Shown: positions 43,915 through 56,000 of the stretch, one piece after another
Position numbering within the stretch: position 1 is the stretch's first letter
Layout of the letters: each line of letters begins with the position of its first letter
Source: Lunularia cruciata
Taxonomy: Eukaryota > Streptophyta > Marchantiopsida > Lunulariales > Lunulariaceae
Assembly (NCBI GenBank): GCA_948567375.1
Contig: OX419755.1
Location: 67,398,944-67,462,943 of the forward strand
Reading direction: 5' to 3'
DNA length: 64,000 nucleotides
The notes under the pieces: generated by a model
What the model was told of the DNA's origin: nothing
Databases searched by the model: none
The model's input: the letters and a program-made list of their open reading frames with translations, nothing else
Position numbers and translations under genes: made by a program

Positions 43915-46039
43915 TATCTCTTTTCCATATCCAATAATAACCTCCTTTCTAACTCTCCATCCCATAAGTTTTACATCAAGTTCATCAACTATCATACTTT
44001 GTCTTTTTCTCTCTAGAACACATTGAGTACCTAGTTATGGAGTTCATAGATCAGAGGTTGTATGTAGACCAAGTACTAATAGTTTGAGCTTGATATTTTA
44101 CCCAATCATTGGAACCTTCTAATCCTATTTTTAGTTTTCCTTCTACCAAGTAAGGAAGTAACAAGCTACCTAACCTATCATCATAATACACACTCTTGGT
44201 CTATCAATTATCACCTCCAACATTACCAAGGAAAAATACACATCACACCTAGAAGGAAAGAACTTAAGCGCAATGCACACACACCAATCCAAGCCAATTG
44301 GGCTTACAAATAAGCATGCAAGCACAAAGAGGATCCAAACACATGAATTTAGCAACAACCTTCATTCTTTTGGTGGAATTGAGCTATAGAGTCTCCTTAC
44401 TCTATCCTCAAGCTGATTCCAATATGGATGCCAAGTTGTATCCAATTGTATTTTTGGTGGAGAACTTCTATGCTTTTTGACAAAGAAATCTCTATGAGAC
44501 TTAGATGAGGATAACCTTTTCTATACATCTTGGATTTGGATGCTTTGGGACTCAATAGAAATATTATTGAGATAAGCTTTCTTATACTACAAAGCAAGTC
44601 TCAATCTAATTGCTACAATTTCTTTAGTAGGAACTCAAACTTGGCCAAGCTTTTGAAGCTTCAACCATAATTGAAATCCCTAATTAAGTACTACTCATGA
44701 TTCTTGGCAATTCTTCTTTAGAGTTTTGGTCCAAAAATAAAAATAATTCACACAAACACTCTAGCAACCTAAATCTTCAATTATATTCACAATTGGAAGA
44801 ATTGGCATTCAACTTTTTGCTAAAGGTATAAATCATCTATTGATCTTACAATAGTATTTTCAATAAAGTTTGTTGTCTTAGTTCTTAGTATATATAAAAC
44901 TTTAGTAGCCTAAATTTTTCATAGTAGTTGGTTATGCTTCTATCTAAATCTAGGTGAAATTTGAAGATTTAATTCAATTCCAATCTCTAGATATGGATCA
45001 ATTCCTAAGCTAGGTTAACTTATGAGCTCTACAAACCCAAGTATACTTGATCCAAGACCTTAAATTCCTTATTTGATGAATTCCAATGAAACCTTTCTAT
45101 AGAGGTGTATAATCTAACCACCAACATTATACAAAAATTGTATGAGCTTATTCAAACCAGAACTTGAGAAATGACCAAAATCTCCAACCTAATCACAATC
45201 TTCTTCCCCAACACTTGGATCTATAAAGCTCCAAACTCAATTGATCAGATATGATTCAATATTGACTCAAACATGCAATTTATTATGCTCAATATCTCCA
45301 TCACTATAAATACTCTCTAACCCCTCTAATAGATCATAAAAAGATACACTAATACTCCCAAAATTCTCCAATTTGTTCACTAGGGTATGAATTCAACCCT
45401 CCTTGTTTCAATTATGCATAAATCCATCAAAATTTTGATAAATCTCTTTGTTGTTGTCTTTAAATCATAGCCTTTCAGCTATGCTCTCTAACCGTAGTCT
45501 CCCCTTCCCAAATGCACTTCTTGAACTCTATCAATTTCTTGAAAACCTCTAGACTTCCCTTGTTGGGATCCAATCTGTTGTAATTTTATCACTTAGCCTC
45601 TTGTTTTTGACAAATGGAACTCACAACTCCCCCTTGAGACCCTTGAACAAGATTTAGCCACTTTGCTCCTATAATAGTATGTAAAATTTCAAGTTGTAGA
45701 CCTACTCATAAGTAAGCACAGGAAGAACAATTGGATCCATGCTCTCTATCATTGACTCCATGAATGCAACCTTGAATTGCACTACAATCCAAACCCAAAG
45801 TGGACCACAATATAGAATCTAAAGCTTGATGGGAAAAGAGTTTGGGAATGGTAGATTGGGAGCATGGGATATCTCTTACTCAAGTGCTTCCTTCAACGCT
45901 CTAGCACTCATGCTCTACTATAACTCTCACTCTCCATGTCTTCTTCTTGCTTGAGACTCCTAAAACTAAAATACACACCATCTATCAAGTCTCCACCACT
46001 TATATACAGAAGCACACTCAAAGGGACAAGACCATAATT

Positions 46040-46088
<49 letters not shown>

Positions 46089-46264
46089 CATATAGCAATT
46101 ACTCAACAATGGGATTCATCCTACAATTTACTTCATCAATGTGGAGATTAATTATAGTAAACTCCTTTTTCACTAGTTATGTACACCACAACACGACATT
46201 GTCCTATCAATAGGTGGACTAGAGTTGATTTTTATGTTATATCTACATTTAAAGAGATATTGAT
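43915..46264. other. AT-rich stretch without recognised gene
   Basis: Only short frames occur, none with a motif I know. It contains a (TA)n microsatellite. It is probably decayed retroelement sequence given both neighbours. Confidence 0.4.
46043..46084. repeat. (TA)n microsatellite, ~21 units
   Basis: A pure TA run of about 42 bp. The 88-codon plus frame at 45947-46213 reads through it only because TA repeats have no stop in that frame. Confidence 0.9.
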
Positions 46265-48620
46265 GTGATTATGCATGCAAAGGTCTTCAATACATTAGAT
46301 CTTGGTGTTCAACAGACCAAGGTGAAGGCTATTATATGTATTTCTTGGCCTATGGATGTGAGTAGAATGCAATCATTCCTTAGGTTTGCAAACTTCTATC
46401 ACCAATGTATTAGAGGATTTCATGTCATTACCAAGGCATTGATAAAAATTGACCAAGCTTGCATATGAGTTATGTTAGGGAGATGAGTAGGAAAGGGGTT
46501 TTTATAGAGCTCAAGGAGAGGTTGATATTTGCCCCTATTCTTAGGAGACCAATTAGAAGAAGACCATTCTAGGTTTGTATTGACTGGAGTATGTTGGGGC
46601 TTAAAGTGGTGCTCACCTAGTAGGATGATGAGGAGAAGGAGTTTGTGGTGGCCTCCGCTAGTTTCTCCAACAATTTAGTGGAGGCAAAGTATAGTTCATA
46701 TGAGAGAGAGTGCTTGGCAACAATGTGGATAATAGCATATTTTGATATTTAATTTTTGGTGACTCTTTCACTCTCATCACTGATCATCAACCATTGAAGT
46801 GGTTGATAGAGTTCGATAAGCTTGCAAGGAAGCTTGCACAATGGGCTCTAATTTTACAAGAGTATGATTTTATAATTGTTGGCAGACTTGGAGTGGTGAA
46901 CCATGATGCAATTGGGTTGAATGGAAACCCATGTTCTAGCTAGTATGATCAAACTAGAGCACATTGGCATGGTGAGACAAATGAGGTGATGGTGCCAAGT
47001 TGGCATGCATTCTACCTTTTTATGTATACTTTCTGAAGCTTTGATGGTATCTCTCTTGACACATATAGGAGAGTTATTGAGGTCACATATCTGGAAGATG
47101 GAGATATTGGTATAAGTCAATGAGGCATTTATAATGATGTCTTAGTGATGGATTATTTTCACACTGGTGTTAGGGTAGCACAATTGGTGCCAAGGAGAGA
47201 AACTATGTCCTTTAACAAGGGAAGTAATTTAGATTAGAGTGCAAACACCTTCTTTGTATATGGGTGGATAGTAGAATGCAAGTAGTACCACTTCCATCTC
47301 AAAGACTATAGTTGGTATGTCATGCTCATGAGGAGCTAGGAAATTTTGAAGTAAAGTGTACATATAGCTTACTTTAGAGTCATTATTGGTGGTGTGGTAT
47401 ACAAACTAATGTATAGCAATTTGTTGCCAAACATATGGTTTGTGACCAAGTTAGAGCATCATTTAATGCTCACATGCCACAATTACACCCATTACCTATC
47501 ATGGGCTTAGGTTACTATTGGAGTTTGGATTTTACTAGACTTTATTGGATTTTACTATCTCACAATCAATAGTAAGAGTCCTCACTATTAATTATGAGAC
47601 ATCATTGGTATGTTTTAGTTATGGCGGAGCACTTCTCCAAGTGGATTGAATTGGTGGTACTTCTTGACAAGTCCAATGAAGGAACAACTTACTCATTCCT
47701 TAATTGGATTCTTAATCATTTTGGTGCACCAACTTAGGTTTTGACTGATAAAGGTATAGAGTTCTTGCAAAATTTTTTGGTGGTGTAATAAGGCCTTTTT
47801 ATGACCATACCACCTCACCTTAAGGCATATGGTTTAGCAAAGAGTGGTTCAAATGGTGAAAAGAGGATTGCATTAGTAGGGTTTGTAGATAGGTCACTTG
47901 GGAGATTAGGAATCCAATTACCTTGGTTGGCCATGGGCTATCAATTCAGCCAACAAGCCTCCTTAGCATCCTCATCTCCTTACTTTCCACTCTATGGACA
48001 AGATCTAGATTTACCTATAGCTATTTGTCTTGACGCTACTGTAGTTTTGGACCTAGATGATCTAGACGGATAGATGAGCACATGTTCTCAATGGGTAGAG
48101 ACCTTTCAAAGAGTGATGCTAATGGCCTTTGAGAACTCAGCCATTTCTCAATGTAGGGATACCTTATGCTATGCTACTATTTGAGAATAAGATTATAGAC
48201 CCTAAATCCATCAATTTCATTTGGATGATTATGTGTGTCTACAATAGACTACACCAACAACACTTGATGTGACTATAGGCCACACTATCTTGAGAATGCA
48301 TGAGATTTTGCCTTCTTGAGTTTTCATGTTGGAAGGAGATGATGGTGTTTTTTGGATCATGTGTGCAATTTTTCACCATGCCACCTCCCAAACATTGATG
48401 GTACTATGGACCCAACCTTGGCAGTTGTACATATATGCTTATGATGTATGTTATGTGCTATTTCAATGAAGCTACTATTATGTTAGTGTGTGACAGTTAT
48501 TATGTTGAGGGGATGGCATATGGCATGTTTGACTCCTCTTTTCATGGTGATTCCTCAAGGACAATGGCTATGTCTTCCATGTACTTGACCTATAGCTAGT
48601 TCACTCTTTATGTGATATAG
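46265..48620 (+). pseudogene. RT-RNase H-integrase fragment of a gypsy element with PHD-like tail
   Basis: RT C-terminus: VKAIICISWPMDVSRMQSFL and FANFYHQCIRGF (46265-46468). RNase H: DWSMLGLKVVLT, SSYERECLATMWIIAYF and LSSLIINH (46570-46790). Integrase: LMVCDQVRAS-like zinc part near 47440, then LVMAEHFSKWIELVVL (~47610-47670), LTDKGIEFL (~47740) and the clean frame 47801-48073 with LGIQLPWLAMGYQFS and SPYFPLYGQDLDLPIAI. The C-terminal region (48380-48600) holds Cys/His residues spaced like a PHD finger (CMLC..., W-H-M-A-CL). Frames change often. 5' gag and most of RT are absent. Confidence 0.75.
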
Positions 48621-48747
48621 GTTGCAGATAAGTGATTAATGATGGGGCTTAATAGCACCCAGCCTCTTGATCTTTGCTCACCATAGGGCCTATCATATAC
48701 TTGGAGTAGATGGCTATCTAGAGTTAGAGTGACCTAACCACCAACTA

Positions 48748-48770
48748 GGGGGACTTATGGAGGGAGCAAT
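48748..48770 (+). other. Probable polypurine tract of the 46-48 kb element
   Basis: GGGGGACTTATGGAGGGAGCAAT precedes TGTGATACTTTAGAG, the inferred LTR start at 48771. The position after integrase supports the assignment. Confidence 0.55.
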
Positions 48771-49440
48771 TGTGATACTTTAGAGTTTATGACTTTTGTA
48801 TGAGTTGTGCTTCTATAGTGTATGGTGCTTCTATAGTGTATGATATTGATAACAATGTATGTTGGTAGCAATGTATATATGCATTATAGCTATCACAACA
48901 TTTGCAACACCAAAGTTATTTTGCTTGGATGTTGGAATGATAGTCTTGGTGGTCAGATTTATATTAATAGTTGCATAGAGACTACTTAGTGGCAGCAAGA
49001 TTTTGTATTATAGCTATTGATTACACCGTAGGACCCATTGTCACTTGCATATCAAATGTGCCATTAGTGATGCCATTAGGGTTAGAGATCTATGTTCAAC
49101 AGAGGGGTATACCTTTGATGTGCAGCTCCAAAGAGCTCATTTCTTTGATGTTGAGCCTTCAAGTTCATGGCTATGGTGGATAGAGGCTAGCATGCATTAC
49201 TTGTAATCTCTTTTCTAGAGTGGATGTTGTTTGATTGCAATCTATGCTTGATTGTTGGTAGATTGTTGAGTGGAAGATCAAGTTCAGATCCAATTTGAGT
49301 GTAATTCAAGTGGAAGAGCAAACTAGTTATTGTGGTACTTTAGAGTTTATGTATGAATTTTGTATGAGTTGTGCTTCTATTTTGTATGATGTTGATAATG
49401 ATGTATGTTATCTAGTGATGTATATACATATGGAACAAAT
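48771..49440 (+). repeat. Putative 3' LTR with a repeated start
   Basis: TGTGATACTTTAGAGTTTATG at 48771 recurs as TGTGGTACTTTAGAGTTTATG at 49331, followed in both by GTATGAGTTGTGCTTCTAT and GATGTATGTT. The two starts are 560 bp apart. Either an LTR is followed by a second partial LTR, or one LTR contains a direct repeat. A short GTGCTTCTATAGTGTATG tandem pair lies near 48809-48843. Confidence 0.5.
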
Positions 49441-49544
49441 AGAAAAAAAATTAGTGTTAGCATGTCTTGACTTATTGCAAATCGTGCACTATATTATTTG
49501 GTTGGGCATGAAAGAGGTTTCCACCTTTCTTTCATCCCAACCAA

Positions 49545-50340
49545 CAATACTTTGAAGTTGGCAAACTCCTAAATGAGCTCCTTCATCTTTGTACCCAATT
49601 GAGTAGAGGTTTTTGGAGTGACAACCTCATTTGGTCTCTAAGTACTCCTTTTCTCCTTCCTTTTCTCCTTCTTGTCTTTGAATGAAGGTGGCTCCAAAGA
49701 AGATGTTATATTGGACAATTCCAAAGACAAAGAAGGTGACCTTTGTGTTGATCTTTCTTTGGTTTCTTTGTACTTTGTCCTTCAATTTCAAAACAAAGGA
49801 GGTGACCTTTGTGTTGACCTTTTCTTTGGTTTCTCTGTACTTTGTCCTTGATGTTGCATACTCAAAGGTTCAACCAAGCTGATATGTACAACTCTGTAGA
49901 CTTTACTACCTTGGCCAAAGTGTCATGTTCTCATTCCTTGATAAAGATCCAAAATTCTATGGATATTCCTCCTAGGAACCATGCAACCACTTGTGCATCC
50001 AATTATCTTAGGATAGCACCTTTTTTGGGGTACTTTCCTTAGGAGGATTTGAAACCTTCCCATGTAGTCATGTAGTTTTTCATTCATTTTTTGCTCCAAG
50101 ATGTTGAGTGTAGCAAATACATTTGCCTCATAGTCTAGCTCTTGGAATTGGTCAAGGAATTTTGCTATTAACTATTGGCCAATCTACCATATTAGTAGGG
50201 TTTTGGCTTATATGAGTGTCCTAGTTCATGGCTTTCTTTCTTAAGAGCTTAGAAAGATTCAAAGTTGATCAACATGTGCATCTTCTTTGTTCACTACAAA
50301 GATTACCTCAAATTTCTTCATGAAAGTGTTTGGAACTTCC
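49545..50340 (-). pseudogene. Gag fragment related to family-G gag
   Basis: On the minus strand the frames encode DQFQELDYEANVFATLNILE, NEKLHDYMGRFQILLRK, then after a shift AQVVAWFLGGISIEFWIF and LAKVVKSTELYI. The order and motifs match family-G gag at ~11300-11600 (AITWFLGGLSLEIQIF, DKVLKHVARYE). Further minus-strand text is Lys-rich with two near-identical KGHLLC blocks. Pol is absent; the fragment stops at ~49545 against the neighbouring LTR. Confidence 0.7.
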
Positions 50341-50343
50341 TCC

Positions 50344-50763
50344 TCATCCTTCTACTTGAATTATTAATAGCTCTCTTGTATGAAGGGTGCATGATTTGCC
50401 ATCAAAAGGAAGTGGGAAGACACCAAAAGTGGGGATGGAATTTGTCCGAGAAAAGTAAAATAAATCAAAATTAGGTACCCAACTAGGGAAGCACTCTTCT
50501 TCATCAATGGTAGACCAAGATTTTTCATGATCTAATTCCTTGAAATTTGGCAAGTAAGTTTTTGTATCATACTTGCTTGAATAAACTTTGTACTCAAGAT
50601 CTAGGTCTCTGGGGAAGAGCTTGCAAGGTACCAATGGTAAGTATTCTTCTCTTTTACCCAAACCCAAAGAAGAGACTTGTAAACATATGTCCTTATAATC
50701 TTCTTGAACTTGTACCCCAAAGACTTCTTCCTCTCCTTGTTTCAAAAGGTATGCTTTTATCAC
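50344..50763 (-). CDS. Hypothetical ORF, 139 codons, upstream of the gag fragment
   Basis: An uninterrupted minus-strand frame begins with MIKAYLLKQGEEEVFGVQVQ and is rich in aromatic residues and proline, with DLYCFPRDLDLEY-like and FDLFYFSRTNSIPTFGVFP segments. I recognise no domain. It lies 5' of the gag fragment in the same orientation. It may be a leader ORF of that element or a captured gene fragment. Openness over 139 codons is notable among so many broken frames but does not prove that it is coding. Confidence 0.3.
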   Translation of the reverse strand: MIKAYLLKQGEEEVFGVQVQEDYKDICLQVSSLGLGKREEYLPLVPCKLFPRDLDLEYKVYSSKYDTKTYLPNFKELDHEKSWSTIDEEECFPSWVPNFDLFYFSRTNSIPTFGVFPLPFDGKSCTLHTRELLIIQVEG

Positions 50764-52310
50764 ATTAGATTGAAAAGAAGAAGTTGGCTTAGTTTGAATC
50801 TAGAACAACTATCATGGGATATTCTTGAATCCAAACCTACCTTTTTGGTGAGATAGATTCCAAAGGGCTAATTTGGTTTTTTCATTGTTTTTCTCTCAAG
50901 ATTAGTAAATTCTTCTTGAGCTTTTTGCTTTTGGGCAATATACCTTTCAACCTCACACTTCTAACATCTTTGGAAAACTCTCAAGTCATAAGGAGTGGAT
51001 GTCCCTCGGTATTGGATTCATTACCTCATGTTACTTCATATCTAGCCACTCTAAGGAGTGTATCACTGAACATGGTTCCAAAACATATATAATGAATCAA
51101 TGTCATCTGAACACTAGTAAAGTCAATAAGAACATATCATTCTCTCAAAGACATAGGTAAAAGATGATTAAAAATGAAGGGAAGTATCACTATGTGGAAG
51201 TTTGTTCTATTCAACCTCTTGGGTAAGAACTACTCCTAAAAGAGTGCAGTAGCATCCCTTTGGCACACTACAAAAAGGGAAAACTAAAGATCACTTTAAG
51301 TACAAATAGATTCCAAACTAATTGTAAATGTGATGGCTCACTTCACCCCAAAGGCCCTTCCACTCCAAAGTCTTGACTACAAGGATGCATATTAACCATC
51401 CTTGAATGCACAACTCTAAAGGAATCTTTGCATTGGCCAAATACATTTGCCTTTTGATTTTGTGGTACTCTTAATGCTTCAAATCCAAATTGACTCCTCA
51501 ATGCATTGATTCCTTTCTTTGGATCCCTCAAAAATCATACATGTTGATCAAGTACAAGTATAACCTTTTACTCAAGCGGTATCTAAGTAGAAAGGCAAAG
51601 ATCTTGAACGGTATCTAAGTAGAAAGGCAAAGATCAGACAAGTATAAAGGCAAGAAAACTACAAATGCTACAAAGACTTGGAAATCCTAAGTTCACCCAA
51701 ATTCAAAAGAAACATTTGTACAAAAAGTGAAATCAATCAATATGCACTTGGCTTTATAGGTAAATTCATTAGTCCTCCTTCAATGACCAAATAGTGAGTG
51801 AACAATCACACTTTTTGCACATGCAAATAATGCATTTGGCAAGTAGTCCTTTTCCACACATGCAAAGTCACTATCAAATGCAAATGGTTTCTATTGAATG
51901 TGAACCATCTCCATTGAATATGAATGGTCATTGGTAGCAATTCTTTATCTTGATGGTGGCATATTCAATTTTTTGTATGATCTTTGTCTTTGAAGTACTC
52001 GTGTACAAACATTGTTCAGACTGAAGTTCTTTCAAGCCAAAGTTTTTTTTACTTCGTTATCCTTTGTCTTTGCTCATTGTTCTAATTCAACATTTTTCCT
52101 TAAGATTGCCTTTGGTTTTGGGTTCTTCTATTCCTTCCTTTATATAAATAAACATAATTCCAAAGATAATTCAACTAAGAATTTTTCCTTCCTAAATAGT
52201 AAATTATTCTATCCTATCCTCACAAACAAAAGTGAAATAAATAAAAAAAGAGCAAATTGTAAAATTGTGTGCAGCATAGATACCAACCATTTAAAACAGT
52301 TTTGGACTTA
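50764..52310. other. No recognised gene; small tandem duplication
   Basis: Two copies of CGGTATCTAAGTAGAAAGGC begin at 51577 and 51609, 32 bp apart. The minus frame 51343-51531 (62 codons, FGFEALRVPQNQKANVFGQC) has no known motif. The rest shows short frames only. Confidence 0.4.
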
Positions 52311-52873
52311 ATAGAGTCTTTATCCAAGTACTCTTCAATCATGTCCAAATTTTCCATCATCTTGTTATTGCGAGCCATTTTAGAAATAAGTTGGGCAAAG
52401 AAATAGTATATAATGTGCAAAGTACACAAAAAAGTATTTTCACTCGTAAACACTATCACAACAATTGTATGGAGCTTTGTGAAGTCCGTTAGTGGTGGGA
52501 AAATTTGTTATGCTTAATGTTAAGGATTAAAAGAAGATTTTAGGATACTTCTAGAATCTTCTTACTTTATTATAAGAAGATAAAAGAAAAATTATAATAG
52601 AGTCTTTATCCAAGTACTCTTCAATCATGTCCAAATTTGCCATCATCTTGTTATTGCGAGCCATTTTAGAAATAAGTTGTGCAAAGAAATGGTATATAAT
52701 GTGCAAAGTACACAAAAAAAAGTGATTTCACTTGTAAACACTATCACAACAATTGTATGGAGATTTGTGAAGTCCATTAGTGGTGGTAAAATTTATTATG
52801 TTTAATGTTAAGGATTAAAAGAAGATTTTAGGATCCTTCTAGAATCTTCTTACTTTATTATAAGAAGCTAAAA
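52311..52873. repeat. 286-bp tandem duplication
   Basis: Two copies (from 52311 and 52597) start ATAGAGTCTTTATCCAAGTA and end near TTATAAGAAG(A/C)TAAAAGAAAAAT. They are very similar, with a handful of substitutions and a 2-bp indel in an A run, so this is a fairly recent local duplication. Minus frames include KMARNNKMMENLDMIEEYLD; no family is recognised. Confidence 0.9.
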
Positions 52874-53073
52874 GAAAAATAACAAAAAACAACTTAACAA
52901 CTTTGAGAAAAAGAACTTAAAGATAAAAAAAATACATAAGATAACTAAAGAATGTGAAGACCATATCAAACTATACAAGGACAAAAACTAAGATATTAAT
53001 GAGACTAAGCTTCAATACTATAATTAGGAAATTATCATGGTACAATTAGAGCTATGTAAGTCAAATGATTTAT

Positions 53074-56000
53074 TGTGGTACCTACATTTTTTGTTTTTTT
53101 TAAATAAAGAAGAAGAAGTGTATAGAGAAGTCGGATTGCGCCTGTATGACCAAAGAAGGCGAAGAAAAGAGTCTTCGAGATGAAACCCGAGGTAATGTGG
53201 CTTTGGGTCATAAGGCAAAGTACTTGGACTTGCCTTGTCAGCATACAACCCAAAGTCGACTTTGGGTCAAGACGTGAAGAAGAACCCGAAGATAAAGACG
53301 GAGAGAGAGAGACTTCGTATTGGGCGGCACAAGCGGATCCAAAGAACTTGTAACAAAATTCTTTGGAGTCGGCGCAATCAAGAAAGTACGGAGGAAGAAA
53401 GTATTGACCTCGGGAGCAAGAACTTCTTGATGACAGGCAACAACTTCACCGAATCAAAAATTTGAGAGGAGGAGACACAAAAGAGTGGCTGATTGGCATA
53501 GGACTATAAAATTACACATTGCGCAAGAAGAAGGAGCAATGTCCAGTTGCTACCCGGTGCCTATTCAGAGTCAACCCAAAGTAATGCAAATTGCAAATCC
53601 GCAGGAAGAGGAGTGGGTTAGGATTTCGGGGACAATCTTCCACAAGAGAAAAGTGAGGAAGCACACAATAGCATCGAAAGTGAGCAAGCAGAGTGCAGTG
53701 AGAGGGCTTGCAATTTGTTGATTAGAAGTAATAGCGCGGATCTAAGTCTTGACAAGACTTTGTATCATGTTCTTGGCCTAGAACTGGAATTTCAGTTTTC
53801 TAGGTTTCATGGTAGAAATTGCAGCAAGCAATTGCAAGGATGGGCCAAAGCATGAAGGGAAGAGAGGGAATCCCGCTCGATGGATAGAGGCGGATTGGAG
53901 AGTAGTGTTGGGAAGGGAAGCTGGAGAGGTAGGAGGTACCACCTTATATCAGAAGTGTGATGCTTCAGAGAGACTACCAAAGTAAGGAAGTTGTTCAATT
54001 GACTCCGCACTAAGAATGGGTATAAGGTGGATAGTTATAGAGACCCTGAGCGGAGAGTAATTGTAAGCACAATGATGGCTATGTTCAAACCACAGCAAAC
54101 CACCTATGTTACTATGCAACAGGCAGTGTTCTTTAACCAAATGTTTGCAAGAGAGGCAGTAGATTGGGCAAAATGCCTGCATCAAAGAGTGGAGCAGATG
54201 ATTTTAGGATAGAGAATGGATATGCCACCACATTATTTTGTGCCATTCACAAGGCACTTTTATTTTGGGTTGAACTTACTGACTTTGGAAGAGCAAAGTC
54301 AAATGCGGTTGCACTTTCATCCAGATTTGCGCAAGGAAGCCAACGCAGATGAGCGATATTATATGGAGAGAGTGCAAGAGGGGGATAGGTACTACAAAGA
54401 GAGTGGGAGAGAAAAGATCATAGCAATTGACCTTCCAAGGGCGCAAAAGAGGACCAAGCTTGAGAGTTGTGTTGCGACAATACAACCCCAGAAAGTTCCA
54501 AAGCTTAACCCGACGGCGGTGATAGTGAAGATGAAGGAAGTCGTGCAGGAAGAAGAAGAATCGGAAGGAGAAACCGAATTGAAGGAAGGAGTGTCAGGCA
54601 AAGAAGAGGAGTATACGCTACAAAGCAAATAATCAAGTAGCGACAGCAAAGGTGAAGTGGAGGTTCAGCAAGTGATACAGCCAATGAAAGAGGTCGGAAG
54701 GCTGAGTCCCGAAGTTTCCATGATGGAATGGGGCAGTGAGAAGAAGAAAGGAGAAGACGGCAAAGCACAACCTCAAGCTGCAAAGCGTGACAATGGCCTG
54801 AGTGTATCTGCAATGGGGCCTAGTAACCTTACTCGGAAAGAGGGAGAAAGTTTTGAGGAGGAAACTTTGAAGGTGCAAAGATCTCGACTTCGGGGCAAGG
54901 TACCAAATGTAGAAGAGTCGGAACCCAAAGTCCGAGCCGAGGATGCAAAGTGCAAAGGAGTGGACTATTTGTCCAAGGTGGTATGCCCGTTGTTGACAAT
55001 GTTGCAGCAGAAGAAGATGGAGATGATAAGTGCAAAGCTTGACATACCAGATGAATTAGCAGTGGTAAAAACCTAGAGTGTCAAAACCTCGTTGTTCCAA
55101 AGTAAGCTGACAAGAGTGGAGATAGGGGTTGAAGAACTTTGGGTTGAGGAGGTTCTTTGGAGTAAGCACTTCAAGGCGACAAGGGAAGAGTTGGTAAAGA
55201 ATCGTGAGATGAAGTGAAGGAGATGATTGTGATGATTGCGGGATTAAAAGGAGAACTTGCAGCGGTGTGTGTCAAATTGATACACTCCAAGGCAATTGCT
55301 GCAGTGATGGAGCAAGAGTTGGAGAGCCTTAAGAAGAGGGCAGTGGAGAAAGATCAGGCCTGGCAACGAGAGTTGACGGAGCATAGTAGAGAAGAAGATC
55401 GGTTGAGAGGGTTGATGCAAGAGGCAAAGGAACAACTCTTTGTACATCAGAGGGAGAAGGAAGCATTAAAAGCTGAATTTGAAGATGAGCTTTAGATGTA
55501 TCATAGTGAATTGGACAAAGAGAGGAAGAAGGAGAAGTTTACGGTGGTGGAAGAAACTAGTGACGTAAAAGGTGTCATCAATGAAATTAAGGCCATGCTA
55601 AGTACAAAAGTGGAATGTAAACTCGAAGAGGTAAGGTTGCATGAGCTAAAGTTGCTAGTGCAGGAGACGCGCAAGAGGAAGGTGAAGGATACCGAATTAA
55701 ATATTCTCTTAATCCGGCTAGGAGATCGTGTAGATAGGAAGATGTTGGAGATGGGGTACAATGTGTGTCTCAGACTAGACCTTATGAGGACGGAGTTAGC
55801 TAAACTTTGTAGTGAGGTAGAAGAAGTACGAAGACCCAAAGTAAGAGAGGTAGGAGTGCAGGTGTCTTCGGATTTGACATTTGACACTTTAGAGAAGAGT
55901 GGGTCGGGAGATAGAGATTTAGAAAGGTTAACTATGATAGGAATTGCATATCAAGAAGGAGAAGTGGTAGAAGTAGTGAAGGAATTGGTAGAATCAGATA

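Noticed and set aside
45947-46213. 88-codon ORF through the TA repeat
   Set aside because: Open only because of the microsatellite; no coding signal.
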